64,000 nucleotides of DNA from Cryptosporangium phraense. Its GTDB lineage: Bacteria > Actinomycetota > Actinomycetes > Mycobacteriales > Cryptosporangiaceae. The translations under genes and the position numbers were made by a program. The notes below the pieces were generated by a model. It had not been told where the DNA came from and searched no databases. It was given only the letters and a program-made list of their open reading frames with translations. Positions 54,278 through 63,297 of the stretch are shown piece by piece. The stretch spans positions 38,757 to 102,756 of the forward strand of contig NZ_VIRS01000025.1 of assembly GCF_006912135.1 (NCBI RefSeq), in the 5' to 3' direction. How positions within the stretch are numbered: position 1 is the stretch's first letter; every line of letters begins with the position of its first letter.

Positions 54278-54294
54278 CCTACTGGAATAGTAGG
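54278..54294. promoter_or_regulatory. Palindrome between the two leader peptides
   Basis: CCTACT-GGAAT-AGTAGG is a perfect inverted repeat midway in the 113-nt gap between the two divergent leader ORFs. Its position would allow one regulator to control both sulfur operons. The factor is unknown. Confidence 0.5.
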
Positions 54295-54345
54295 CATTCG
54301 GTTACCGGTTGGCTGCGCTGTTTTGCTGTGTCATCATCGGCAACC

Positions 54346-54441
54346 ATGACCGGCCGTTCCCGCCCCGCTTCGGCGCTGCTGACCACGCGTCGGCACGTCG
54401 ACTTCCTGCGCGTCTCCAGCGCAGCGTGTCTCCTCGGCTGA
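54346..54441 (+). CDS. Cysteine-containing leader peptide upstream of cysC
   Basis: A 31-codon ORF ending RRHVDFLRVSSAACLLG, with its Cys at codon 28 and H-V-D at codons 17-19. The divergent sirA leader has the same residues at the same codon numbers. It lies about 180 nt upstream of cysC. An in-frame GTG six codons upstream is an alternative start. Confidence 0.8.
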   Translation: MTGRSRPASALLTTRRHVDFLRVSSAACLLG

Positions 54442-54622
54442 GCGCGGGCTCCGGCATTTCCGTCTCGCGCTAGACGGCTTTCCCCGGCACGACGATCTGG
54501 CAGGTCTTTCGTCCTGCGAAGTCGCCGTGCCCCCGTCCTGGAGCTTCGGACGAGACAATACCTATGTCCCATACATAGATGAATGTCCGCTGGCTCCCTC
54601 CCGAGGTCAGGAGAAGCGCGCG

Positions 54623-55243
54623 ATGCCGACCGCATCGACTGAAACCCCCGGCGGGCCCGCCGGAAATACGGAGAGTGCGACTGTCGCCACTCCGACTGTG
54701 GCGGATCCCACAGCGGGTGTGACCGTCTGGTTCACCGGTCTCCCGAGCGCGGGTAAGACCACGACCGCGATCGCGGTCGGCGAGCGGCTCCGCGCCGCCG
54801 GCCACCGCGTCGAGGTGCTCGATGGGGACGCGGTGCGCGAGCACCTCTCGGCCGGGCTCGGTTTCAGCCGGGCCGACCGCGACACCAACGTCGCCCGGAT
54901 CGGTTGGGTGGCCGAACTGCTCGCCCGTAACGGCGTCGTGGTGCTCGCCGCCGTCATCTCGCCCTACGCCGCCGCCCGGGACGCCGTCCGCGCCCGGCAC
55001 GAGGCGAGCGGCACGTCGTACCTCGAAGTGCACGTCGCGACCCCGGTCGAAGTCTGCGCGGACCGGGACGTGAAGGGCCTCTACGCGCGACAGCGCGCCG
55101 GTGAGATCTCGGGTCTCACCGGAGTCGACGACGTCTACGAGGCGCCCACCTCGCCCGATCTCGTCCTCCGCACCGAATCCTCCGCCCTCGATGCGTCCGT
55201 GGACGCGGTGCTGGCCGCGTTGTCCGAAAGGGGCCTGCTGTGA
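54623..55243 (+). CDS. cysC: Adenylylsulfate kinase
   Basis: A 206-residue kinase that phosphorylates APS to PAPS. P-loop TGLPSAGKTTTAIAV near residue 40; EVLDGDAVREHL, LGFSRADRDTNVARIG, SPYAAARDAVRA, and KGLYARQRAGEISGLTGVDD are family blocks. The N-terminal 33 residues are low-complexity. ATG at 54623 with AGGAGA upstream. The stop overlaps the cysD GTG (GTGA). It is a free-standing CysC, not fused to CysN. Confidence 0.95.
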   Translation: MPTASTETPGGPAGNTESATVATPTVADPTAGVTVWFTGLPSAGKTTTAIAVGERLRAAGHRVEVLDGDAVREHLSAGLGFSRADRDTNVARIGWVAELLARNGVVVLAAVISPYAAARDAVRARHEASGTSYLEVHVATPVEVCADRDVKGLYARQRAGEISGLTGVDDVYEAPTSPDLVLRTESSALDASVDAVLAALSERGLL

Positions 55244-56178
55244 CCATCCTTTCTCCCGACCTCTCCCGGCAGCATCTGGACGACGCCCGGGACGCGGCGC
55301 TCACCGCGCTCGAGGACGAGTCGATCCACATCCTGCGTGAGGTGGTCGGCAGCTTCGAGCGGCCGGTGCTGCTGTTCTCGGGCGGCAAGGACTCGATCGT
55401 CATGCTCCGGCTGGCCGAGAAGGCGTTCTCGCCGGGCAAGATCCCGTTCCCGGTGATGCACGTCGACACCGGCCACAATTTTCCCGAGGTCATCGAGTTC
55501 CGCGACCGGCGGGCGGCCGAGCTGGGCCTCGACCTCGTCGTCGCCTCGGTGCAGGACGCGATCGACCGCGGCCGGGTGACCGAGCGTCCGGGGCAGACGC
55601 GCAACCCGCTGCAGACCGTCCCGCTGCTGGACGCGATCACCGACCACAAGTTCGACGCGGTGCTGGGCGGCGCCCGGCGGGACGAGGAGAAGGCCCGGGC
55701 CAAGGAGCGGGTGTTCTCGATCCGCGACGAGTTCGGCCAGTGGGACCCGCGCAACCAGCGTCCGGAGCTCTGGGACCTGTACAACGGCCGGATCGCGCCG
55801 GGCGAGCACGTCCGGATCTTCCCGCTGTCGAACTGGACCGAGCTCGACATCTGGCGGTACATCGCCCGGGACGGCATCGAGGTGCCGAGCATCTACTACG
55901 CGCACGAGCGCGAGGTGTTCGACCGGGACGGCATGGTGCTCGCGGTCACGCCGTTCACGCCGCCGCGGGCTTCCGAGGACGTCCGGGTGGAGACCGTCCG
56001 GTACCGGACGGTCGGCGACGCGACCTGCACCGGTGCGGTGCGCTCGACCGCGGCGACGGTCGAGGACGTGATCGCCGAGACAGCGACCAGCCGGCTCACC
56101 GAGCGGGGCGCCACCCGGGCCGACGACCGGGCCAGCGAGGCCGCCATGGAAGACCGCAAGCGCGAGGGATACTTCTGA
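55240..56178 (+). CDS. cysD: Sulfate adenylyltransferase subunit 2
   Basis: A 312-residue PP-loop ATPase making APS from ATP and sulfate with CysN. Seen: LFSGGKDSIVMLRLAEKAF, HVDTGHNFPEVIEFRD, GGARRDEEKARAKERVFS and FPLSNWTELDIWRYI. Starts at GTG overlapping the cysC stop and ends one base before the cysN ATG, so it is tightly coupled. Confidence 0.97.
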   Translation: MTILSPDLSRQHLDDARDAALTALEDESIHILREVVGSFERPVLLFSGGKDSIVMLRLAEKAFSPGKIPFPVMHVDTGHNFPEVIEFRDRRAAELGLDLVVASVQDAIDRGRVTERPGQTRNPLQTVPLLDAITDHKFDAVLGGARRDEEKARAKERVFSIRDEFGQWDPRNQRPELWDLYNGRIAPGEHVRIFPLSNWTELDIWRYIARDGIEVPSIYYAHEREVFDRDGMVLAVTPFTPPRASEDVRVETVRYRTVGDATCTGAVRSTAATVEDVIAETATSRLTERGATRADDRASEAAMEDRKREGYF

Positions 56179-56179
56179 C

Positions 56180-57436
56180 ATGTCCGATCTGTTGCGAGTC
56201 GCCACCGCGGGATCGGTGGACGACGGCAAGAGCACGCTGATCGGACGCCTGCTCCACGACTCCAAGAACGTGTTCGCCGACCAGTTCGACGCGGTCGAGG
56301 CGGCGTCCAAGCGCCGTGGCCTCGACGCGGCCGACCTGGCGCTGCTCACCGACGGCCTGCGGGCCGAGCGCGAGCAGGGCATCACGATCGACGTGGCCTA
56401 CCGCTACTTCGCCACGCCCCGTCGGACCTTCGTGCTGGCCGACACCCCCGGGCACGTCCAGTACACCCGCAACATGGTGACCGGGGCGTCGACCGCCGAC
56501 GTCGCGGTCGTGCTCGTCGACGCCCGGCACGGGCTGGTCGAGCAGTCGCACCGGCACGCCGCGGTGGCCGCGCTGCTCGGCGTCGGGCACGTCGTGCTGG
56601 CCGTCAACAAGATGGACCTCGTCGACTTCTCCGAGGAGGTCTACGACCGGATCGTCGCGGACTTCGACGTGCTCGCTTCCGAATTGGGGATCCGGTCGGT
56701 GACCGCGATCCCGGTGTCGGCGCTGCACGGTGACAACGTGGTCGAGCCGTCGTCTCACCTGAGCTGGTACGCGGGGCAGACGCTGCTCGACCACCTGGAG
56801 ACCGTGCCGGTGCCGCCGCGCGGCGGTGCGGTGGGGGCCCGGCTGCCGGTCCAGCTGGTGATCCGGCCCCGGTCGGCCGAGCACCCCGACTATCGGGCCT
56901 ACGCGGGCCGGGTCGCGGCCGGCACGCTGCGGGTGGGCGACGAGGTCGTCGTGCTGCCGTCCGGGCGGGTCTCGACGGTGGCCGGGATCGATACGCACGA
57001 CGGGTCGCTCTCCGAGGCGTCCACCGGACGATCGGTGTCGGTGCGGCTGGCCGACGACGTCGACGTGTCCCGGGGCGACCTGCTGGCGGCGGCCGCGGAC
57101 GCGCCGTCGCCGGTTCGCCAGCTCACCGGGCGGGTGTGCGTGCTCGCCGAGCGGCAGATCCGGGCCGGCGACCGGTTCCGGCTGCGGGCCGGCACCCGCG
57201 AGGTGCGGGCGATCGTCGGAGCGGTCGCCGACCGGCTCGACGTCACGACGCTCAAGCGGGAAGACACCGACGCGCTGGGCCTCAACGACATCGGCGACGT
57301 GACGCTCAAGCTGGCCGAGCCGGTCGCCGTCGACCCGTACGCGATGTCGCGGGGCACCGGCTCGTTCCTGCTGATCGACGAGTCGAGCGGCGCCACCGTG
57401 GCGGCCGGAATGGTCGAGCAGCCGGCGGCGGTATGA
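56180..57436 (+). CDS. cysN: Sulfate adenylyltransferase subunit 1 (GTPase)
   Basis: A 418-residue elongation-factor-like GTPase that drives APS formation. G1 GSVDDGKSTLIGRLL, G2 region REQGITIDVAYRYF, G3 LADTPGHVQYTRNM, G4 VNKMDLVD. Translation-factor beta-barrels follow. It has no C-terminal APS kinase domain, consistent with the separate cysC. The stop overlaps the next gene (ATGA). Confidence 0.96.
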   Translation: MSDLLRVATAGSVDDGKSTLIGRLLHDSKNVFADQFDAVEAASKRRGLDAADLALLTDGLRAEREQGITIDVAYRYFATPRRTFVLADTPGHVQYTRNMVTGASTADVAVVLVDARHGLVEQSHRHAAVAALLGVGHVVLAVNKMDLVDFSEEVYDRIVADFDVLASELGIRSVTAIPVSALHGDNVVEPSSHLSWYAGQTLLDHLETVPVPPRGGAVGARLPVQLVIRPRSAEHPDYRAYAGRVAAGTLRVGDEVVVLPSGRVSTVAGIDTHDGSLSEASTGRSVSVRLADDVDVSRGDLLAAAADAPSPVRQLTGRVCVLAERQIRAGDRFRLRAGTREVRAIVGAVADRLDVTTLKREDTDALGLNDIGDVTLKLAEPVAVDPYAMSRGTGSFLLIDESSGATVAAGMVEQPAAV

Positions 57437-58275
57437 CGGCGCTGCCGTTGGTTCGACACGACCCGGTGCTGCTGGCGGTGGCGCACGGGACGTCGTACGC
57501 GCCGGGTATCGCCGTCCTGCGCGCGCTGATGGACCGGGTCCGCGAGCTGGCGCCCGCGCTCCGGGTCGAGTTGGCGTTCGTGGACCACGAGTCGCCGTCG
57601 GTGCGGGGCGCTCTCGTCTCGTGGGCTTCGCGGGGCGTGCCGGTGGCGACGTTGCCGTTGCTCCTGACCGCGGCGTCGCACAGCAAGGGGGACATCGCCG
57701 GGACGGTGCGGATCGTGCGCGATTCGCAGCCCGGGTTCGACGTCAGCTACGGGCGGCCGCTGGGGCCGGACCCGTTGCTGCTCTCGGCGCTGGCCGACCG
57801 GGCCGCGTCCGCGGGCCCGGACACCGCGCTGGTCCTGGCCGCGGCCGGGGCCGCCGACCCCGATGCCAACGCCGAGATCTGGCGGGTGGCCCGTCTGTTC
57901 TGGGAGTACCGGGGCGGGGGAGCGCCGGTCGAGGTCGCATACGCCGGCGCCACCACGCCGTCGGTGGCCGACGCCGTCGACCGGCTGCACCGCCTGGGCC
58001 ACGACGACGTGCTGGTCGTGCCGTACTTCTTGGCGCCGGGCCGGCTGCCGTCCGGCGTGCAGCGGGACGCGGTGGCCGCCGGAGCCCGGGCCGCCGAGGT
58101 GCTGGGCGCGCACGACGCGGTGGCCCGGCTGGTGCTGGAGCGGTACACCGAGGCGGTGGGCGGCAGCGTGCTGATGAACTGCGACACCTGTCAGTACCGG
58201 GCGCCGTGGCCGGGCCGGGAGTCGAAGGTCGGGCAGGTGCAGAAGCCGCACGCGCACCCGGCTGATTCTGTGTAA
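57433..58275 (+). CDS. Sirohydrochlorin chelatase (CbiX/SirB family)
   Basis: A 280-residue class II chelatase with two similar halves. N-terminal [15 protein letters not shown] has the metal-site His, and [16 protein letters not shown] supplies the second His. The C-terminal half has [20 protein letters not shown] and ends with a Cys pair [14 protein letters not shown], as in several actinobacterial members. It inserts iron (or cobalt) into sirohydrochlorin; beside sulfite reductase genes, siroheme is the likely product. ATG at 57433 overlaps the cysN stop. Confidence 0.88.
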   Translation: MTALPLVRHDPVLLAVAHGTSYAPGIAVLRALMDRVRELAPALRVELAFVDHESPSVRGALVSWASRGVPVATLPLLLTAASHSKGDIAGTVRIVRDSQPGFDVSYGRPLGPDPLLLSALADRAASAGPDTALVLAAAGAADPDANAEIWRVARLFWEYRGGGAPVEVAYAGATTPSVADAVDRLHRLGHDDVLVVPYFLAPGRLPSGVQRDAVAAGARAAEVLGAHDAVARLVLERYTEAVGGSVLMNCDTCQYRAPWPGRESKVGQVQKPHAHPADSV

Positions 58276-58330
58276 TCGGGCCGACGCAGGCGGTGTTGCC
58301 GGGCCGACTCCGTGGCCGTGCGGCCTGTCC

Positions 58331-58336
58331 TAACCT
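58331..58336 (+). promoter_or_regulatory. Candidate -10 element for map
   Basis: TAACCT fits TANNNT and ends seven bases before the map ATG at 58344, a leaderless spacing. The intervening GGGGAGT is purine-rich, so a short leader with a weak ribosome site cannot be excluded. Confidence 0.35.
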
Positions 58337-58343
58337 GGGGAGT

Positions 58344-59195
58344 ATGCGAGCACCCCTGGTCCCCGGCCGGCAATCCCCCGTGCGTGAGGTCCCGGCGTCG
58401 ATCCCGCGCCCGGAGTACGTCGGGAAGCCCGCGCCGCGACCGTGGACCGGCTCGGACGTGTCGTCGCCCGAGACGATCGAGAAGATGCGGGTCGCCGGAC
58501 GGATCGCGGCCCAGGCGCTGCAGTGGGGCGGCAAGCACGTCGAGCCGGGCGTGACGACCGACGAGATCGACCGCGTCGTCCACGAGTTCATCGTCGAGCA
58601 CGACGCGTACCCGTCGACGCTCGGCTACCGGAACTTCCCGAAGTCGTGCTGCACCTCGCTGAACGAGGTCATCTGCCACGGGATCCCGGACAGCACGGTG
58701 ATCGAGGACGGCGACATCGTCAACATCGACGTCACCGCGTTCATCGGCGGGGTGCACGGCGACTGCAACGCGACGTTCCTGGCCGGTGACGTCTCGGAAG
58801 AGGCCCGGCTGCTGGTGTCGCGGACCGAAGAGGCGACCCGGCGGGCGATCAATGCGGTGAAGCCGGGGCGCCAGCTCAACGTCGTGGGACGGGTGATCGA
58901 GTCCTACGCCAGGCGGTTCGGCTACGGCGTGGTGCGTGATTTCACCGGGCACGGTATTCACCAGGCGTTCCATTCGGGCCTGCACGTGCCTCACTTCGAC
59001 GATCCGGACCTGGATGTTCTGATCGTGCCCGGGATGACGTTCACGATCGAGCCGATGATCACGCTGGGTACGTACAAGTGGGACATGTGGCCTGATCGTT
59101 GGACGGTTCTGACGAAGGATCGCCGGTGGACTGCTCAGTTCGAGCACACGTTGGTGGTCACTGACGATGGCGCCGAGATCCTGACCCTGCCCTGA
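58344..59195 (+). CDS. map: Methionine aminopeptidase, type I
   Basis: A 283-residue metalloprotease removing N-terminal Met. Metal ligands are in [19 protein letters not shown] (Asp pair), [15 protein letters not shown] (His), [12 protein letters not shown] (Glu) and FEHTLVV (Glu in QFEHT). The long N-terminal extension with RPEYVGKP and PRP is typical of the actinobacterial longer isoform (MapB-like). ATG at 58344. Confidence 0.95.
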   Translation: MRAPLVPGRQSPVREVPASIPRPEYVGKPAPRPWTGSDVSSPETIEKMRVAGRIAAQALQWGGKHVEPGVTTDEIDRVVHEFIVEHDAYPSTLGYRNFPKSCCTSLNEVICHGIPDSTVIEDGDIVNIDVTAFIGGVHGDCNATFLAGDVSEEARLLVSRTEEATRRAINAVKPGRQLNVVGRVIESYARRFGYGVVRDFTGHGIHQAFHSGLHVPHFDDPDLDVLIVPGMTFTIEPMITLGTYKWDMWPDRWTVLTKDRRWTAQFEHTLVVTDDGAEILTLP

Positions 59196-59570
59196 CGAGT
59201 TGCTCGGCCCCTCCGGGCCGCCCCCTCGGCCGAGTTCCGATCGCTCGGCCGGCGGCGCTCCTGGCCTCGAGGACCGGCCGGAACTGGGCAGCGTCTCCCG
59301 CGCCACCGGGCCGGGCAGACGCGGCCCGGCCCGCACCCGCCGGCACGGCCGCTCCACGCCCAACACCGCGACCGCCACCGCGACGCGGACGGGGGCAGCC
59401 GGGCCGTAACTGTCACCGTGATCGGCGCTGCGACCGCCACCGTGCTAGCCACCAGCACTCGGACGCGGCTCCTCTGGCTCGGCGCGGAAGTAACACTTTC
59501 GTTGGGCCGCCGCTCGGCGCAGCGATTCCGGGTGGCGGTCGAGGCCGGGGACGGCCCCGGTCGGCGACGG
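59196..59570. other. 375 nt without a supported gene
   Basis: GC-rich spacer between convergent map and yaaA. It contains inverted CGGCC/GGCCG-rich stretches (such as around 59210-59290) that could terminate map, but no single clear stem was chosen. Frames open here give Arg/Pro-rich products without domain features. Confidence 0.5.
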
Positions 59571-60389
59571 CTAGGTGCGGGCGGCTCGGGCGGCGGCCGG
59601 GGTGCCGGCCGGGGGTTCGTAGAGCAGAACGTCTACGCCTCGGGGGCCGTTGCGCTCGGCGATCAGGCCCGCCTTGGCGGCCACCCGCACGACCTGGGCG
59701 GGCGTGGTCACATTCGCACCGGTAGTGGCCAAGGCCCGAGCCAGCAGGCCCTTGGCGTGCTTGTTGAAATGGCTCACCACCGAGCGGGAGCCATCCGGAG
59801 CCACGTACAGCACCCGCACGGTCACCGCGTCGGGCACCGGGGCCAGTTGCGCGTAGGCGCCCGAGCGCAGGTCGACGACCAGGCCCGGCAGCGACGCCAG
59901 AACAGGCCCCAGCACGGGCTTCCACAGGGCCGCCAGCGTGCCGAGGCCGGGCAGCCGGGCGTCGGCCGACAGACGGTACGCCGGAATCGGGTCGCTGCCG
60001 CGCACGGCGCCGAAGAGGGCCGACGCGATCACCACTCGGCTGGCGGCCCGCTTGCGCATGGCCGGGGTGAGGGCGGACGGGTCGAACGCGTCGTAGAGCA
60101 CACCGGTGTAGCGGAACAGCGCCGGGCTGGTCGGGCTTGAGTCCAGGGACGCATTGAGCTCGAGCTGGTCACGCTGGCCGGCGGAGAGGCCCAGCGCCCG
60201 GAGGGCGACCTCGGGGGACCCGCCGGACAGGTCGCGCACCGCGGCCAGCAGCTTCTGCCGCACCGGGAGCAACTCCGGGAACGCGAGCGTGTCGGGCTCC
60301 AGCGCCGGACCGTCGCCGCCCGGCCGCTTCGTCTCCGAGGGAGGCAGCAGCAGGGTGAGGGGAGCCTTCTCCCGGACGGCGTTCGGCAT
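59571..60389 (-). CDS. yaaA: YaaA-family peroxide-stress protein
   Basis: A 272-residue DUF328/YaaA protein, which limits free iron and DNA damage under peroxide stress. Seen: LTLLLPPSETKRPGGDGP, RYTGVLYDAFD, VVIASALFGAVRGSDPIPAYRL, VVDLRSGAYAQLAPVP and VVSHFNKHAKGLLARAL. ATG at 60389 region gives MPNAVREKAPL; the start could be slightly downstream. It is divergent from the VIT1-type transporter, which also handles metals. Confidence 0.9.
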   Translation of the reverse strand: MPNAVREKAPLTLLLPPSETKRPGGDGPALEPDTLAFPELLPVRQKLLAAVRDLSGGSPEVALRALGLSAGQRDQLELNASLDSSPTSPALFRYTGVLYDAFDPSALTPAMRKRAASRVVIASALFGAVRGSDPIPAYRLSADARLPGLGTLAALWKPVLGPVLASLPGLVVDLRSGAYAQLAPVPDAVTVRVLYVAPDGSRSVVSHFNKHAKGLLARALATTGANVTTPAQVVRVAAKAGLIAERNGPRGVDVLLYEPPAGTPAAARAART

Positions 60390-60427
60390 GCGGCGAGACT
60401 AACCGGTGTGGTGAGGAGGCCTTACTG

Positions 60428-61126
60428 ATGGACGACGAGGACGAACTCCTGCTGGTGCCGCACCACGGCGACGTCACCGGCGGCTGGTTGCGCGCCGCGG
60501 TGTTCGGCGCGATGGACGGCCTGGTGACGAATATTTCGCTGATCGCGGGCGTCGGCGGGGGCGGCGTCGACCGGCAGGCGATCGTGCTGACCGGGGTGGC
60601 CGGGCTGGTGGCCGGCGCGGTGTCGATGGCGATCGGCGAGTACACGTCGGTGCGCACTTCGAACGAACAGCTCGACGCCGAAGTCCGCAAGGAACGGCGG
60701 GAACTGCGCGCGCACGCCGAGATCGAGCAGCGTGAGCTGGTCGCGTCGCTGCACCGGGCCGGGCTGTCGCGGGAGACGTCCCAGCGCATCGCCGACGAGG
60801 CGGCCGCCGATCCCGACCTGCAGTTGCGGCTGCACGCGCTGACCGAACTGGGCGTCATCCCGGAGGAGAAGCCCTCGCCGTGGACGGCCGCCGCGTCGTC
60901 GTTCGTGTGCTTCGCGATCGGCGCGCTGATCCCGCTGCTCTCGTTCCTGTTCGGGTCGGACGAGCTCTGGCTCGCGCTGGCGATCGGCGGCGCCGGGCTG
61001 TTCACGGCCGGGGCGCTGGCGACCTGGGCGACGAAGGGTCGCTGGTGGCTCGGCGGGGCGCGCCAACTCGTGCTGGGACTGGCCGCGGCCGGAATCACCT
61101 ACCTGATCGGCGCGGCCATCGCCTGA
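60428..61126 (+). CDS. VIT1/CCC1-family iron or manganese transporter
   Basis: A 232-residue membrane protein. TM1-2 around FGAMDGLVTNISLIAGVGGG and LVAGAVSMAIGEYTSVRTS carry the family Asp, Met and Glu of the ion path. A hydrophilic helical insert (about residues 85-145, Glu/Arg-rich) is the metal-binding domain of this family. Three more helices complete the fold. It exports or sequesters Fe2+/Mn2+ by proton exchange. ATG at 60428; divergent from yaaA with a 38-nt gap, so the two may share control. Confidence 0.9.
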   Translation: MDDEDELLLVPHHGDVTGGWLRAAVFGAMDGLVTNISLIAGVGGGGVDRQAIVLTGVAGLVAGAVSMAIGEYTSVRTSNEQLDAEVRKERRELRAHAEIEQRELVASLHRAGLSRETSQRIADEAAADPDLQLRLHALTELGVIPEEKPSPWTAAASSFVCFAIGALIPLLSFLFGSDELWLALAIGGAGLFTAGALATWATKGRWWLGGARQLVLGLAAAGITYLIGAAIA

Positions 61127-61199
61127 GGGACGTGAGGCGCGCGTCGCGCGCCACTGATGTACGCGCGGTCTGCGCGCGGTGGTTCGCCGGGCGGCGTAG

Positions 61200-61889
61200 C
61201 TAAAGAAGTTCGGCGAGGGGGACGTCGACCGGACGGCCGCGTTTCTCCAGCTCGGCCGCCTGGAGGCGGACGCGGTCGCGGAGCTCGACGAGGTCGAGGC
61301 CGACGACGCCGGTCCGGCGGGCCGCATCGGCGCTGTTGCGGAAGTACGTGCGGGTGAGCAGGCCGTCGGTGACCGCGGCCGCGATCCGGGCCTCGGCCAG
61401 CAGGAGCAGCGCGCTGTCCTCGTCGTGCCACTGACCGGCCTGCACCGCGCGGGCGAGCAGCGAGTCGGCCGTGCACCAGGCGTCACGGGCCAGCTCGCTG
61501 AACTCGCGCGGGGTCGCGTCGGTGAGGCGGGCCAGGTGGGCGTCGCGGACGCTCGGGAGCCAGTCGCTGTCTTCGTCGAGCGGACGGAGGTGCAGGAACC
61601 GGTCGGCGCGCAGCGGCCAGAGCGTGGTGAGTTGCCGGGCCCGGGCGAGCAGGTCGGGGGAGGCGGCGACCTCGATCGAGACCAGGTGGCCGTCGACCCG
61701 CCGACGCATCGGGGCCGGTCCGGTGCCGGGCCGGTAGGTCGCGACGATCAGCTCGAGGTCGGTGCCTTCGCGGTCGTCGGCGTGGGCGAGCGAGCCGGTC
61801 GCGCCGATCGCCTGAACCTCGGCGCGCCAGCGACGGCGGATCCGGCGGGCGAGGTCGGTCGCGAGGCCTGCGGGATCGGTCACGCGCAC
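61200..61889 (-). CDS. Nucleotidyltransferase-fold protein, KNTase-like
   Basis: A 229-residue protein with the polymerase-beta-type nucleotidyltransferase motif AIGATGSLAHADDREGTDLEL (G-S-x-A...D-x-E) and a third acid in HLVSIEVAAS. The helical C-terminal half (ELARDAWCTADSLLARAVQ, LLLAEARIAAAVTDGLLTR) is like kanamycin nucleotidyltransferase and HEPN-type domains. It could modify an aminoglycoside-like small molecule or a macromolecule; substrate unknown. There is no antitoxin-like partner gene next to it. Start ATG/GTG at 61889. Confidence 0.78.
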   Translation of the reverse strand: MRVTDPAGLATDLARRIRRRWRAEVQAIGATGSLAHADDREGTDLELIVATYRPGTGPAPMRRRVDGHLVSIEVAASPDLLARARQLTTLWPLRADRFLHLRPLDEDSDWLPSVRDAHLARLTDATPREFSELARDAWCTADSLLARAVQAGQWHDEDSALLLLAEARIAAAVTDGLLTRTYFRNSADAARRTGVVGLDLVELRDRVRLQAAELEKRGRPVDVPLAELL

Positions 61890-62008
61890 ATCCTGCCGTG
61901 CCCGTCGCGGGGCCGTCTCGCGGACCGCTACTCTCCGGTGTCCTGGAGTATCGCCCTGCGCGCGAAAAGTGAGCCTGTTTCGGGTTCCGCTTGAGTTTCC
62001 GACCGATT

Positions 62009-62027
62009 GTCCCCAATATATGGGGAC
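62009..62027. promoter_or_regulatory. AT-centred palindrome before the MFS gene
   Basis: GTCCCCA-ATATA-TGGGGAC: 7-bp perfect arms around an AT spacer, 35 nt upstream of the transporter GTG and in an unusually AT-rich patch. It is placed as an operator overlapping the promoter of the MFS gene or the divergent nucleotidyltransferase gene. Confidence 0.55.
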
Positions 62028-62062
62028 GAAGGTGACCCTTTCCGCACAACCGGAAGGCCGGC

Positions 62063-63247
62063 GTGGAGTCCACCACCGAGGTGCGCGCGGGTTACCGAAC
62101 GGTTCTCCGGCATCCGATCGCCGGTCGGCTGGTCGCGGTCAAGGCGGTCTCGGAGGTCGGAGACTTCGTCGGGCTGGCCGCGCTGCTGCTGCTCGGGTAT
62201 CAGCAGACCGGCTCGCTGCTGGGCGCGGCCGCCGTTTACACGGCGCGGGCCCTGCCCGCGATCCTGGTCGCGACGCTCCTCGGTGGATGGCTCGACGTAC
62301 TACCGCGCCGGCCGACGCTCGTCGCGCTGGCGTTGGCGGGGGCGTGCGCGCTGGCGCTGCCCGCGCTGTACCCGGCCGCGGCGACGGCGCTGGCCGCGTC
62401 GGCGATCCTGGGCGCGATCCGGGCGGCGTACGCCGCGCTCACGACCGCGGTGGTGGCGGAGGCGGTGGAACCGGCGATCCAGTTGCCGTACTTCGGGGTG
62501 GCGGCGCTGATCAACCTGCTCGCGCAGGTCGGGGGTATCGCGGTCGGGTCCGGGCTGACCGTGGCGCTGGGGCCGCGGGTCGCGTTGCTGGCCGACCTGG
62601 TGTCGTTCCTGGTCGCGGCGGCGATGCTGGGCACCCTGCCGGGCCTGTCGGCCCGATCGCGGCGCGACCGCCTGCCTCCCGGCGCCGGCTTCGTGCTGAT
62701 CTGGCAGCAGCCGACGCTGCGCGTGCTCGCGTTACTGACCTGGGCGACGTTGATCTGCAGCGTGTTGCCGGAGACCGTGGCGACGAACGCGCCGCCGGGG
62801 TGGATCCCGGTGGTGATGGCGTCGTCCGCTCTCGGGGGAGCCGTGTTCGCGGCGGTGGTGGGGCGGCTGCGGTTCCTGGAGCGGCCGTTGAACCAGACCC
62901 GGACGGCGGCGGTGCTGGGGTTCGGGCTCGTGGGTGGGGCGGTGGTGTTGTTCTGCGGGGGGCATCCGTTGTTGTTGGCCGGGGCGAACGTGGTGATCGG
63001 GGCGGCTACCGGGTGGACGGTGGGGGCCCAGGCGACGTTTGCGCGGCTGGCGCCGGTGGGGCGGATGGGGCAGATCGAGGCGACGATGATCGCTTCGAAC
63101 GTGTTCCTGGAGGGTGTGGGGGTGTTGGTGCTGAGCGGGATCGCGGTGGCGGCCGGGTCGGACGGGGCGGGGTATTTGGTGGGTGGGGTGTTGGTGTTGG
63201 GGGCGGCTTTCGGGGCTGAGCGGCGGTTGCGGGTGAGCGGCCGGTAG
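62063..63247 (+). CDS. MFS transporter
   Basis: A 394-residue membrane protein with about 12 hydrophobic segments. FVGLAALLLLGYQQTGSLLG (TM1-2), the intracellular loop GGWLDVLPRRPTLV equivalent to the MFS loop 2-3 motif, and a mid-protein cytoplasmic loop SARSRRDRLPPG divide two six-helix halves. It resembles drug or metabolite exporters. GTG at 62063. Substrate unknown; the operator-like palindrome upstream suggests ligand-induced expression (inference). Confidence 0.85.
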   Translation: MESTTEVRAGYRTVLRHPIAGRLVAVKAVSEVGDFVGLAALLLLGYQQTGSLLGAAAVYTARALPAILVATLLGGWLDVLPRRPTLVALALAGACALALPALYPAAATALAASAILGAIRAAYAALTTAVVAEAVEPAIQLPYFGVAALINLLAQVGGIAVGSGLTVALGPRVALLADLVSFLVAAAMLGTLPGLSARSRRDRLPPGAGFVLIWQQPTLRVLALLTWATLICSVLPETVATNAPPGWIPVVMASSALGGAVFAAVVGRLRFLERPLNQTRTAAVLGFGLVGGAVVLFCGGHPLLLAGANVVIGAATGWTVGAQATFARLAPVGRMGQIEATMIASNVFLEGVGVLVLSGIAVAAGSDGAGYLVGGVLVLGAAFGAERRLRVSGR

Positions 63248-63297
63248 GGCCCGGCGCTCGAGGAAATTGTGTCGGTGGGGCGTGCGAGGCTGGGCGC

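Noticed and set aside
59135..59458. 107-residue minus-strand frame with a signal-like N-terminus
   Set aside because: After about 20 residues it becomes Arg/Cys/Gly-rich with no domain, and it overlaps the end of map; no ribosome site seen.
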